A program made the translations under genes and the position numbers. This document shows positions 15,934 through 24,188 of a DNA stretch of 35,739 bases, one piece after another. Source of the DNA: JACJWR01 sp964627505 (GTDB lineage: Bacteria; Actinomycetota; Actinomycetes; S36-B12; UBA10799); NCBI GenBank assembly GCA_964627505.1, contig CAZVKB010000016.1:1-35739 (forward strand). The letters are read 5' to 3'. The number at the start of each line of letters is the position of its first letter. The first letter of the stretch is position 1. Under the pieces are notes generated by a model. It made no database searches, was not told the DNA's origin, and was given only the letters and a program-made list of their open reading frames with translations.

Positions 15934-16278
15934 ATGGACCTCGAAGACGAAGATGGGCTGGCGGCAGCGACCCGCGATATTGCCGAAGTGCCGGCGATCG
16001 AAGTGGTGACCACAGTGGCGCTGCACTTGATGAGTGCGGCTGCCGTCAAATGCGGGCTGGCAGAGGACGGCGAAGCCGATTTGGCCGAGGCCCGGATTCT
16101 GATCAACGCACTCGCCGCGCTGGTGGTGGGGGCGGCCCCGGACCTTGGCACCTTTCACGCTGGACCACTGCGAGACGGTCTGAAGTCAGTGCAACTGGCA
16201 TTTCGCGAGGCCTCTGAGTTCCCAGATCCACCCGGGGCTGGACCGGGTGAGAAGTTCACAGGTCCCCTCCGGGCCTAA
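15934..16278 (+). CDS. DUF1844 family protein
   Basis: A 114-residue small cytoplasmic protein. The conserved core runs from PAIEVVTTVALHLMSAAAVK through AEARILINALAALV to PLRDGLKSVQLAFREASE, matching the DUF1844 pattern of a helical protein found beside infC in actinobacteria. Its biochemical role is unknown. The ATG at 15934 is chosen because similarity starts shortly after it; the frame runs back to 15868. No good ribosome binding site is visible. It is divergent from infC and its last 23 nt overlap the convergent sseB-like gene. Confidence 0.82.
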   Translation: MDLEDEDGLAAATRDIAEVPAIEVVTTVALHLMSAAAVKCGLAEDGEADLAEARILINALAALVVGAAPDLGTFHAGPLRDGLKSVQLAFREASEFPDPPGAGPGEKFTGPLRA

Positions 16279-16953
16279 CCGCCAGCTGGAGACCTTTGCC
16301 CAGTCGGCTGCGCAGCGTGAGATCGGCGGCCAGACGTTCCGCGATGCGGGTGGCGAGGTCTGGATGATCCAACAGTTCGTCGGTGACGACGACCGTGAGA
16401 TCAGCATCCGCACCGCCCGGCTCCACGTTGACCCACTCGGGCAACTGAGCCTCGCGCAACGTGTCGGGCACAATTGCCTGAATCTTGGCCATCACTGCCG
16501 GGTCCGCCATGGGCGCCAGCAACGAACGATCCTCGGCCAGCGCCCATAGCATGACCCCCGAGATCCCCCAGGTGCCGTCAATCAGCAAAGTGTCGGCGCC
16601 TTCATCGATTGCGGCGCGGGCGAGTTCTGGCGCCAACACCGGCAGCGGGCGGGCCACCGGATCCCACTGCGCCACCGCGGACACGCTGCTGAAGGCCAGC
16701 ATCGCCACCCGACCATCTGGGCGGTGCANNNNNNNNNNNNNNNNNNNNNNNNNNNNNNNNNNNNNNNNNNNNNNNNNNNNNNNNNNNNNNNNNNNNNNNN
16801 NNNNNNNNNNNNNNNNNNNNNNNNNNNNAACAGGCGAGCCGGGCGCAGCGCAGCGACGGCGCGGGCCGGATTGCCGCCGTTCTGCCAGGCGCGCAACGCA
16901 GCCAACAGAGCGGGATCAGCGAGCCCCTGGTCATGGGCGAACGCAGACGTCAT
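16256..16953 (-). CDS. SseB-family protein, interrupted by an assembly gap
   Basis: The N-terminal 41 residues (from the ATG at 16953: TSAFAHDQGLADPALLAALR, then ARAVAALRPARL) and the C-terminal part (from HRPDGRVAMLAFSSVSAVAQ through WDPVARPLPVLAPELARAAI to the stop at 16256) are both typical of actinobacterial SseB N-terminal-domain proteins next to DUF1844 and infC. The hydrophobic-strand region expected between them is replaced by 100 N. The two parts are not in the same frame across exactly 100 N, so the gap size is nominal; this is an assembly artefact and not evidence of a pseudogene. Function is unknown in actinobacteria. Weak GGAGG 10 nt before the ATG. Confidence 0.8.
16729..16828. 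other. Assembly gap of 100 N
   Basis: Exactly 100 undetermined bases inside the sseB-like gene. The round number and the frame mismatch on its two sides indicate a scaffold join of unknown true length. Confidence 0.99.
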
Positions 16954-17011
16954 TGGCCACTTCCCTCCTGATTCGACGACGGACGACGTTGGTTACGTCA
17001 GTCACATGTGG

Positions 17012-18481
17012 TCACTGCTCGAAGCGGGTGATCCGCCGGGACGACGGCTGTGCAGACAGCACGGCCTCTGCCAGCGCCGCAGCTGCTCCGGACAGGAACA
17101 CCTCGGCACTGCCGGCCATCCCACCGAACACCTCATCCACCACTCCCCGATCGGCCAGGTCCGCCGCCGTGATCTGTTGGGTGCGCGCCATCTCGGCAGC
17201 CCGATCCACATCACGATGCACAATCGCCGCGGCCCCTTCCGGGGGCAACGGCGTGACCCAGGAGTCAGCAGCCGCCACCACCCGATCTGCTGGCAGCAAT
17301 GCCAGTGCCCCACCGCCACATCCGGATCCCAGCAACACACTCACCGACGGCACTTCGAGCTGTGCCAACCCAGCCAGACTACGGGCAATCTCGCCAGCCA
17401 TCGCCCCCTCTTCAGCTGCTGTGGATAACTCCGCACCTTCGGTATCGATCACAGTGACGAGCACCAATCCAAGTTCGCTGGCCAATCGATAGCCGCGTTG
17501 GGCGGTTCGCAAGCCAGCTGGGCCGAAAGGCCGCCCGACACTGCGATCTTGTCCGACCACCACCACCCCTACCCTACCGATCCGCGCTAGTGCCAGCAGG
17601 ATGGCGTCGTCCCGCTCACCTTCGCCAGTGCCCGACAACACAGTCACATCAGTGGCAGCCGCCGCCAGCAACTCGCGCACCCCAGGACGGTCCGGTGCCC
17701 GAGTGGCGAGCACGGCGTCCCAGGCGTCGATCCGACTCGGCGTGATTGCAGGTTCGCGGTTCAGACCGGCAACCCCGGTTGGGGACGACCCCGCGGGCGA
17801 TTCGGGCCGCTTGGACGTCATCGCGAGGAGCAATCGACCCGCCCAGTCCCGGACATCGCTGGCCGCTACGACGCCATCAATGACACCGACGCGAGCCAAG
17901 TTCTCCGCCGTCTGCACTCCCCCGGGAAAAGGTTCGCCCACCACAAGTTCGTAGACCCGGGGGCCGAGGAAACCCGCGAGCGCCCCCGGCGCGGCGGTGG
18001 TCACCTGACCCAACGATCCCCACGTGGCCATCACCCCACCGGTGGTCGGATGGCGCAGCCACGTCACCACCGGAAAACCTGCTGCTCGGTGCGCAGCGAT
18101 CGCCGCGGCAATCGGCACCATGCGCACAAACGCCGGTGTCCCCTCCTGCATCCGCGTACCACCGGACGTGGGTGCCGCCACAATCGCCCGACCCTCCGCG
18201 GTCGCCGCCTGAATCGCGGTCACGATCCGCTCGGCGGCTGCAATCCCAACCGACCCGGCCAGGAACCCGAACTCGCCTGCTATCAGGATGGTGGGGACGC
18301 CGGCGAGAGTTCCCCGCCAGGTGCGCACCGACTCCGAGCTGCCCGATTTTGCTCTGGCCTTTGTGATCGATGCGGCGTAGTCCGGATCCGCAGGCAAGGC
18401 CGGCAGGGCACCGAACTCGTGGGTAGAGCCCTCATCAAGCAGGAATACCGCTAGTTCTGCGGCGCTGGTCATGTCGGTCAT
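17012..18481 (-). CDS. accD3: Acyl-CoA carboxylase carboxyltransferase, AccD3 type (fused beta/alpha halves)
   Basis: A 489-residue biotin-dependent carboxyltransferase with two crotonase-like halves. The N-terminal half has AAPTSGGTRMQEGTPAF and LRHPTTGGVMATWGSLGQ and GFLGPRVYELVVGEPFP; the C-terminal half has FGPAGLRTAQRGYRLASELG and LGSGCGGGALALLPADRV and PLPPEGAAAIVHRD. The overall pattern matches what I recall of mycobacterial AccD3 (about 495 residues). The zinc-finger domain of E. coli AccD is absent. It would carry carboxyl from carboxybiotin to an acyl-CoA; the partner biotin carboxylase is not in this window and the acyl-CoA is unknown. The ATG at 18481 follows TAGCGT by 7 nt with no ribosome binding site, suggesting a leaderless mRNA. 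Confidence 0.88.
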   Translation of the reverse strand: MTDMTSAAELAVFLLDEGSTHEFGALPALPADPDYAASITKARAKSGSSESVRTWRGTLAGVPTILIAGEFGFLAGSVGIAAAERIVTAIQAATAEGRAIVAAPTSGGTRMQEGTPAFVRMVPIAAAIAAHRAAGFPVVTWLRHPTTGGVMATWGSLGQVTTAAPGALAGFLGPRVYELVVGEPFPGGVQTAENLARVGVIDGVVAASDVRDWAGRLLLAMTSKRPESPAGSSPTGVAGLNREPAITPSRIDAWDAVLATRAPDRPGVRELLAAAATDVTVLSGTGEGERDDAILLALARIGRVGVVVVGQDRSVGRPFGPAGLRTAQRGYRLASELGLVLVTVIDTEGAELSTAAEEGAMAGEIARSLAGLAQLEVPSVSVLLGSGCGGGALALLPADRVVAAADSWVTPLPPEGAAAIVHRDVDRAAEMARTQQITAADLADRGVVDEVFGGMAGSAEVFLSGAAAALAEAVLSAQPSSRRITRFEQ

Positions 18482-18486
18482 ATCGG

Positions 18487-18500
18487 CAACGCTAGCGTTG
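18487..18500. promoter_or_regulatory. Perfect 14-bp palindrome with back-to-back -10 hexamers (accD3 / DUF998)
   Basis: CAACGCTAGCGTTG is a perfect palindrome exactly centred between two divergent ATG codons (18481 minus, 18506 plus). Each strand reads TAGCGT followed by exactly 7 nt and ATG. This suggests a shared bidirectional core promoter making two leaderless mRNAs. It could also be a repressor operator. Confidence 0.55.
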
Positions 18501-18505
18501 TCGTC

Positions 18506-19267
18506 ATGAGCTCACAGGCGGCGGCTGAACAACCAGTGCCGCACCGGGTGCGCGCGCGTTGGGCGACGTGGACGTTGATCTTGGGCGCATGCACCAATGT
18601 CGCCTTCCTCCTGGAGGGCTACGTGGGGGCCGAACTCGACCCCACGAGGTCGTTCGTAAGCGAATTGGGCGGCCTGGGCCAACCTGCCGCGATGTATTTC
18701 CGAGCCTCCGACTTCGTCACCGGCGTGTTGCTGCTGGTGGGCGCGATTGCACTCTGGACGTTGTTGCCGACCAATCTGGCGCTGCGCTTCGGGGTGGCAG
18801 CCTCCATGGTTTTCGCGGTCCTCACGGCCGCCGACGCCTTCTTACCGTTGGACTGCGCTCCGACCGTGGATGCTGCGTGTCGGGCGGCAGAGGACGCTGG
18901 GAATGTGTCATGGCAGCACGCCGCTCACAATGTCACCGGGGTAGTGGAGTCGGTGGCAGCGTCCCTGGCCATGATCCTCATCGCGTGGGGTGTGTGGCTG
19001 CTACAACGCCGCCGTGCACTGTCTGGGTCCTGGGAATCCGTCTGGCAGCAGTTGGTGGTGTTCGGCGTCGTGTACGCACTCTTGTCCGTTGCAGTTGGGG
19101 TGATGTACTTGGTCGAGATGGGACCAATCGGAACGCTGCAACGGGTGCAGATCGTGATCTATGCCGCCGGGATGTTCACGCTTGGGCTGGCCGCCCGAAT
19201 CAAGCGCATCCCGCACCCGGACCCCCCAGCCGCCGCGCCGAGCGGTCCCGCTGCAGGAACACTGTGA
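18506..19267 (+). CDS. DUF998 family integral membrane protein
   Basis: A 253-residue protein with about six hydrophobic segments (near 20-38, 65-85, 90-112, 140-165, 182-206 and 215-235), consistent with the DUF998 family of six-helix membrane proteins. The extracytoplasmic-looking stretch PLDCAPTVDAACRAAEDAGN holds two Cys that may pair, and the preceding FVSELGG motif is typical of the family. Function unknown. The ATG follows TAGCGT by 7 nt and has no ribosome binding site. Its stop codon overlaps the start of the hydrolase gene (TGATG), so the two are translationally coupled. Confidence 0.85.
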   Translation: MSSQAAAEQPVPHRVRARWATWTLILGACTNVAFLLEGYVGAELDPTRSFVSELGGLGQPAAMYFRASDFVTGVLLLVGAIALWTLLPTNLALRFGVAASMVFAVLTAADAFLPLDCAPTVDAACRAAEDAGNVSWQHAAHNVTGVVESVAASLAMILIAWGVWLLQRRRALSGSWESVWQQLVVFGVVYALLSVAVGVMYLVEMGPIGTLQRVQIVIYAAGMFTLGLAARIKRIPHPDPPAAAPSGPAAGTL

Positions 19268-20106
19268 TGGACAGCACCTCACCCTCGATCCGGGTGCTGC
19301 ACACCGACGGGGCGACCCCCACGGTGATCTTCAGCAATGGCCTCGGCATGACCCTAGACTTCTGGCTGCCCGTGATCGACCGACTGCCCGACGTCGCCAC
19401 CGTGGCTTTCGACCGTCCCAGCCATGGACCACCCGACCCACAGACCCTGCCGGGTTACCTGGCCGAGTTCACCGCGGCACTCAACGACACACCTGGTGAT
19501 CTCATCGTGGTGGGGCATTCCTACGGCGCGCTGCTGGCCGAGTCGTACGCCCGCCAGTTCGCCGATCGGGTGGTGGGTCTGGTCCTGGTGGATCCGACTG
19601 TGCCCGAGGAGTACGCCGGCGGAGGTGGTACGGGCGACTTGCCAGCGTGGCGGCGCTACCTGGTCTCGGCTGTTTCCGCGCTGCCGCCGAGCGTGACCAA
19701 CTACGCCACCCACGCGGTGATCGCCACCGGCACAGCCGTGGCGAAACCAGCCGCCGCCGTCGACTCGCTGACCCAAGATACGAGCGCCCGTTTGACCGCC
19801 ACCGAGCATCTGAACCGGTCGATGCGTGATGACCACTTTCTGCCCGCGGTGTGTCGAGCTGTGCAGACAGAACGCTCCGCCGGGCCCCTGCGGATGCCGG
19901 TGCGCGTGCTGGCAGGTGGACTCGGCTCTCGACCTTGGCGGCGTGCGCAATCGGAGTGGATCGCCACCCAACGCGCCCAACTCGACGTGCTCTCCGATGA
20001 CTGCGAAATCACCGTGCTGGATGCCGGACATCTGCTGATGATCGACCGGCCGGATGAGGTCGCCGCTGTAATCCACGCCCTGTGGCGAAGTGTGCGTGGA
20101 ATGTAG
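19267..20106 (+). CDS. Alpha/beta hydrolase
   Basis: A 279-residue alpha/beta-hydrolase fold protein. The oxyanion region is FSNGLGMTLDFW (about 23-34), the nucleophile elbow is GHSYG (Ser near residue 84), and the catalytic His lies in LDAGHLLMIDRPDEV near the C-terminus; an acid residue is likely in the RVLAGGLGSRP region or on a nearby strand but is not obvious. No signal peptide, so probably cytoplasmic. Substrate unknown; such proteins include esterases and C-C hydrolases. The ATG overlaps the DUF998 stop codon by one base. The same frame is open further upstream, but that stretch only shadows the DUF998 gene. Confidence 0.88.
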   Translation: MDSTSPSIRVLHTDGATPTVIFSNGLGMTLDFWLPVIDRLPDVATVAFDRPSHGPPDPQTLPGYLAEFTAALNDTPGDLIVVGHSYGALLAESYARQFADRVVGLVLVDPTVPEEYAGGGGTGDLPAWRRYLVSAVSALPPSVTNYATHAVIATGTAVAKPAAAVDSLTQDTSARLTATEHLNRSMRDDHFLPAVCRAVQTERSAGPLRMPVRVLAGGLGSRPWRRAQSEWIATQRAQLDVLSDDCEITVLDAGHLLMIDRPDEVAAVIHALWRSVRGM

Positions 20107-20179
20107 GAGGGTGGACGCACTGCTCTTGTTGCGTTGACCAAGCGGCCGGCCGACATCACTACTTCCGCGGAGGCTCGCC

Positions 20180-21511
20180 ATGTCCCTCATCTCGCAGTTG
20201 ACGCACACCCTGGGTGAGGAGTGCGTGAGTTCATCTCTACCCCCTACGGTTTTCACCGGGGCGGCAGATCGCACACCGCTCTGCGTGGTGCGACCGCGGT
20301 CTTTTGCGCAGGTCCCGCGCGTGATGGAGGTGCTGGCCCAAGCTGGGGCGCCAGTGAGTGTGGTGGGCGGTGGACACGGTCCGCGGGCCGTCGTGGACGG
20401 GGTGACGTGTCTGGATCTGCGCTCCATTCCGGCAGAGGTGACGGCGGGTGCCGGAACGGTCACAGTGAATGGTTCAGCCCGCGTGGCTGATCTGCTCTCG
20501 ACCAGTCCAGCTCGAGTGGTGCCGGTGGGGGTACTTCCCACTCCCGGCATAGGGCTGCTGACGCTGGGTGGCGTCGGCGGGCTGACCAGGAGTCTGGGGT
20601 TGTCGATCGACTCGATCGAGAGTGTGGAATTCATTGATGCTTCCGGCCAGCGGAGAGTGGCCACTGCCGACGGGGACGCGGACTTTTGGTTCGCCGCACG
20701 GGGTGCTGCGGCAGCACTGGGGGTGGTATCCGCGCTGACTATGCGTACCCACGACGTGCCGCAGGTGTTTCACGCGCGCACCGTCGCTCGGGGGGCGAGT
20801 GTCACTGCCTGGTCACACCTCGCGCCCACGCTGCCGCGCGCGACGTCGTGTTCGGTGATCGTGGCGCCGGCGACCGACGGCGGGGATGCCGTGGTGCTGT
20901 ACGACGTGGTGAGCCGGGCGGCACACGATCGCGATTGGTCCCTCTTGGCCGACGATGGCGAACTGCTCGGCGCTATCGAGTGGACGCATGCCTACCGCGA
21001 CATGCCGGCTTGGGACGTACCCGAGAACCCGGCGTACCGACTTCCCGACCTGGTCAACCCGCGATGGCGCACAGTCGCGTCGTGGCTGGACGGGGAACGC
21101 ACGCCCGATGTCGTGGCGGCCATGGTGGATCTCGTCCGTCGCGCACCAACACCGTGGTGCCGACTGGAGTTCCAGCACGTCGGCGGCGCGCTGGGGGATG
21201 TGGCCGATGATGCCAGCGCGATGTTCGGGCGATCCGCGGAGCACAGCGCTGTGATGACCGCGCAGTGGCCCGCAGCGGCACCCACCGAAACTAAGCAGGC
21301 ATGCCTGGACTGGGTCGCTGCGATGCGCGAGGCGGCGGCACCTGCAGTGCTCGGCTCCTACGCCACGGACTTAGTGCCGGGGATGGTCGGGCAAGAGGCG
21401 GGTTTGCGGGAGGTTTTCGGCAGCAACTTGCCACGACTGCGCACCGTCGCCGAGGCCAATGATCCCGACGGGCGGTTTCGCTGCGCCCCGCCGTTCGTGC
21501 GCCCGTTGTAG
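20180..21511 (+). CDS. FAD-linked oxidoreductase, VAO/PCMH (berberine-bridge-like) family
   Basis: A 443-residue flavoprotein. The FAD-binding domain (about 30-200) contains VVGGGHGPRAVVDG, where His66 is at the place of the histidine that carries covalent FAD in this family, and PGIGLLTLGGVGGLTRSLGL (122-141). The Cys that makes a second FAD bond in bicovalent members is absent from that second motif. The C-terminal end DPDGRFRCAPPF resembles the BBE tail. It should oxidise an alcohol, sugar or alkaloid-like substrate with oxygen or another acceptor; which one is unknown. GGAGG lies 6 nt before the ATG. It follows the hydrolase gene by 73 nt and may share its transcript. Confidence 0.88.
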   Translation: MSLISQLTHTLGEECVSSSLPPTVFTGAADRTPLCVVRPRSFAQVPRVMEVLAQAGAPVSVVGGGHGPRAVVDGVTCLDLRSIPAEVTAGAGTVTVNGSARVADLLSTSPARVVPVGVLPTPGIGLLTLGGVGGLTRSLGLSIDSIESVEFIDASGQRRVATADGDADFWFAARGAAAALGVVSALTMRTHDVPQVFHARTVARGASVTAWSHLAPTLPRATSCSVIVAPATDGGDAVVLYDVVSRAAHDRDWSLLADDGELLGAIEWTHAYRDMPAWDVPENPAYRLPDLVNPRWRTVASWLDGERTPDVVAAMVDLVRRAPTPWCRLEFQHVGGALGDVADDASAMFGRSAEHSAVMTAQWPAAAPTETKQACLDWVAAMREAAAPAVLGSYATDLVPGMVGQEAGLREVFGSNLPRLRTVAEANDPDGRFRCAPPFVRPL

Positions 21512-21549
21512 ATCGTGGAAAGTGCCCGCGCGTGGCGCCAGGGCGAAGT

Positions 21550-22395
21550 TCACAGTCGGCAGGCGTGGATGTCCGTGACGATGATCCCGCGACCCCCGAG
21601 ACCGAACAGATCGTCCATCACACCGTGCACCCGTGCCCGCGGCACCATCGCTCGGATTGCCACCCACGACTGATCGCGCAGCGGCGAGATGGTCGGGGAT
21701 TCCAGCCCAGGTGTGATGGCGCACGCGGCGTCCACGAGTGCGGCGGGAATGTCGTAATCCACCAGCACGTAGGTGCGCGCGACGATCACTCCCTGCAGCC
21801 GTCGCAGAAATGTGGCGACCGCGGCCTCATCCACCTCGCGGCGGGATCGCACTAGCACAGCCTGGGAATGCAGCAACGGTTCCCCGATCACGTGCAGGCC
21901 TGCCACCCGAATCGTCGTCCCCGTGTCCACCACATCGGCGATCGCATCGGCCACCCCCAGCCGCACCGCGTTTTCCACTGCGCCTTCCAGCCGCACGATG
22001 CTCGCGCTCAATCCTTGTTCGGCGAGCCAGCCGCGCAGCAACTCCGGATAGCTGGTGGCGATCCGTTTACCCGCCAGAGCGCTCACATCAGAGGGTTCCC
22101 CCACCGGCACGGCTAGCCGAAACGTGGAGGCCCCAAAACCTAAATCCAGCAGCGACTCCGCCGGTCGACCCGCCTCAATCAGCATGTCGAAGCCGGTGAT
22201 CCCCAAATCGAGCGCACCGCCGCCCACATATGTGGCGATGTCTTTGGGGCGCAGAAAAAAGAACTCCACGTCGTTGACTGGGTCGTGCACCATGAGTTCC
22301 CGCTGGCTGGCGCTAGTGAGGTACCCGGCCTCTTTGAGCATGGCCCGGGCAGGTTCGGACAACGCACCCTTGTTGGGTACGGCAACTCGCAGCAT
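21550..22395 (-). CDS. hisG: ATP phosphoribosyltransferase (long form)
   Basis: A 281-residue HisG that condenses ATP with PRPP, the first step of histidine synthesis, in the cytoplasm. It shows MLRVAVPNKGALSEPA at the start, LGITGFDMLIEAG, the PRPP-binding region ADAIADVVDTGTT, and the C-terminal regulatory domain of the long form (about 205-281, ending GRGIIVTDIHACRL) that mediates histidine feedback and hexamer formation. Start at 22395 is chosen because AGGAG lies 4 nt upstream; a GTG at 22410 is in frame but lacks such a site. It lies 22 nt after hisE, with which it should be cotranscribed. Confidence 0.97.
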   Translation of the reverse strand: MLRVAVPNKGALSEPARAMLKEAGYLTSASQRELMVHDPVNDVEFFFLRPKDIATYVGGGALDLGITGFDMLIEAGRPAESLLDLGFGASTFRLAVPVGEPSDVSALAGKRIATSYPELLRGWLAEQGLSASIVRLEGAVENAVRLGVADAIADVVDTGTTIRVAGLHVIGEPLLHSQAVLVRSRREVDEAAVATFLRRLQGVIVARTYVLVDYDIPAALVDAACAITPGLESPTISPLRDQSWVAIRAMVPRARVHGVMDDLFGLGGRGIIVTDIHACRL

Positions 22396-22417
22396 GGCGC
22401 TCCTGTTCACAAGCTAA

Positions 22418-22681
22418 TCACAGTTCCGCATAAACCTCGTCCAGAGTCACACCGGCGGCGATCATCAACACCTGCGCGTGATACAGCAGTTGCGCGATCT
22501 CTTCGGCCGTGCGGGCGGGGCCTTCATACTCCGCCGCCATCCAGGCTTCGGCGGCCTCCTCCACTACCTTTTTGCCGACGGCGTGCACGCCGCCCTCGAG
22601 CAGGGCGGTGGTGACGGAACCGGTTGGGCGACGAGCGGCTCGGTCGAGCAATTCGGCGTACAGTTCGTCGAAGGTTTTCAC
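22418..22681 (-). CDS. hisE: Phosphoribosyl-ATP pyrophosphatase
   Basis: An 87-residue HisE, a small all-helical MazG-like pyrophosphohydrolase doing the second step of histidine synthesis. Key residues are in GKKVVEEAAEAWMAAEYEG (about 36-54) and the following EEIAQLLYHAQVLM helix, which supply the metal-binding Glu/Asp set. Its GTG start is preceded by TAGGCT and a 7-nt spacer with no ribosome binding site, so hisE-hisG probably has its own promoter and a leaderless mRNA although it follows gltD by only 55 nt. Confidence 0.96.
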   Translation of the reverse strand: MKTFDELYAELLDRAARRPTGSVTTALLEGGVHAVGKKVVEEAAEAWMAAEYEGPARTAEEIAQLLYHAQVLMIAAGVTLDEVYAEL

Positions 22682-22688
22682 GCTCGCC

Positions 22689-22694
22689 AGCCTA
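22689..22694 (-). promoter_or_regulatory. Putative leaderless -10 hexamer of hisE-hisG
   Basis: TAGGCT on the minus strand is followed by 7 nt and the hisE GTG. A perfect 12-bp palindrome (AGCAGCGCTGCT, 22696-22707) lies immediately upstream and could be an operator. Confidence 0.45.
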
Positions 22695-22736
22695 GAGCAG
22701 CGCTGCTGCGCGCAGTCCTGCCCGTGCTCCAGGCGC

Positions 22737-24188
22737 TCACGCCGTCAGCGGTCGCGCGGTGGGCGGGATGGGCGCCGGCAACTCGGTATTGCCGGTGAGG
22801 TACCGATCCACCGATGCGGCTGCCGAGCGACCCTCGGCGATGGCCCACACGATCAGCGATTGCCCGCGTCCGGCGTCCCCGGCCACGAACACACCTGGAA
22901 CATTTGTCATGTACTCGCGGTCGCGGGCGAAGTTGCCCCGGTCATCCAATTCCACACCCAAGGACTGCGTCCATACGCTGGTCTCCGGCGCCACGAATCC
23001 CATCGCCAAGGTCACCAGGTCCGCCGGGATTACCCGTTCGCTGCCCGCCACCGGCGCGAATCGGCCCGCTAGGAATTCCACGTCCACCAGTTCCAGTCCG
23101 GTCACCCGGCCAGCCTCCCCCACAAAGCGCGTGGTGGACACGCTGTAGACGCGTTCACCGTTCTCTTCATGGGCACTCGACACCCGGTAGGTCATGGGAT
23201 AAGTGGGCCAGGGCTGACTGCTGGGACGTTCATCGGCGGGACGCGGCAAGATTTCCAGTTGCGTCACCGATGCTGCCCCCTGCCGGGTGGCTGTGCCCAG
23301 ACAGTCTGCGCCCGTGTCACCACCACCGATCACCACCACGTGCTTACCTTCGGCGTGCAGCGGGGAACGTTCAAAGTCGCCGAGTTGCACCCGGTTGGCC
23401 GGTGGCAGGTATTCCATCGCCTGCAGCACCCCGTCCAGGTCCCGGCCCGGCACGTCCAGATCGCGCCACACCGTAGCGCCGACGGCGATGACGACCGCGT
23501 CATAGCGACGACGTAAATCTTCGGCACTGATGTCCACGCCGACCTCCACACCGGCGCGAAACTTCACACCTTCGGCGCGCATCTGCTCCAGCCGACGGTC
23601 GATGTGGCGTTTCTCCATCTTGAATTCCGGAATGCCGTACCGCAGCAGACCGCCGATCCGATCGGCGCGCTCATACACCGCCACGGTGTGGCCGGCACGC
23701 GCCAGTTGTTGGGCGGCAGCCAGACCAGCTGGGCCGGAACCCACTACTGCCACGGTGCGTCCCGTGAGCCGCTCCGGTGGCTGCGGTGCCACGAATCCGT
23801 CTTCCCACGCCCGGTCGATGATCGACACCTCGACCTGCTTGATGGTCACTGGGTTGGCGTTGATACCCAACACGCAGGCGGTCTCGCACGGTGCCGGGCA
23901 CAACCGACCGGTGAACTCCGGAAAATTGTTGGTGGCATGCAGCCGCTCGCTGGCTTCCCGCCAGTCGCCGCGCCACACCATGTCGTTCCACTCCGGGATC
24001 AGGTTGCCCAGCGGACAGCCGTTGTGACAGAACGGAATCCCGCAATCCATACAGCGGGCCGCTTGGGTGCGCAGGCGGTCGTCGGAGAACTCTTCATAGA
24101 CTTCGCGCCAGTCCCGGATTCGAATGTCCACCGGCCGTCGGGTGGGGAGTTCCCGATCGGCTTTCAAGAAACCTCGTGGATCAGCCAC
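22737..24188 (-). CDS. gltD: Glutamate synthase (NADPH) small subunit
   Basis: A 483-residue GltD, which passes electrons from NADPH through FAD and iron-sulfur centres to GltB. Cys residues for [4Fe-4S] clusters lie in CMDCGIPFCHNGCPLG (46-61) and LCPAPCETAC (96-105). The FAD-binding motif is VVGSGPAGLAAAQ (about 149-161) and the NAD(P)H motif VVIGGGDTGADCLG (about 289-302). The C-terminal GVFVAGDAGRGQSLIVWAI closes the FAD site. It starts with GTG and overlaps the end of gltB by 8 nt, so the two subunits are translationally coupled. Confidence 0.98.
   Translation of the reverse strand: MADPRGFLKADRELPTRRPVDIRIRDWREVYEEFSDDRLRTQAARCMDCGIPFCHNGCPLGNLIPEWNDMVWRGDWREASERLHATNNFPEFTGRLCPAPCETACVLGINANPVTIKQVEVSIIDRAWEDGFVAPQPPERLTGRTVAVVGSGPAGLAAAQQLARAGHTVAVYERADRIGGLLRYGIPEFKMEKRHIDRRLEQMRAEGVKFRAGVEVGVDISAEDLRRRYDAVVIAVGATVWRDLDVPGRDLDGVLQAMEYLPPANRVQLGDFERSPLHAEGKHVVVIGGGDTGADCLGTATRQGAASVTQLEILPRPADERPSSQPWPTYPMTYRVSSAHEENGERVYSVSTTRFVGEAGRVTGLELVDVEFLAGRFAPVAGSERVIPADLVTLAMGFVAPETSVWTQSLGVELDDRGNFARDREYMTNVPGVFVAGDAGRGQSLIVWAIAEGRSAAASVDRYLTGNTELPAPIPPTARPLTA

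Noticed and set aside
18559..19266. N-terminal extension of the alpha/beta hydrolase
   Set aside because: The stretch only overlaps the DUF998 gene in another frame; the hydrolase similarity starts at the ATG at 19267, which overlaps the DUF998 stop.
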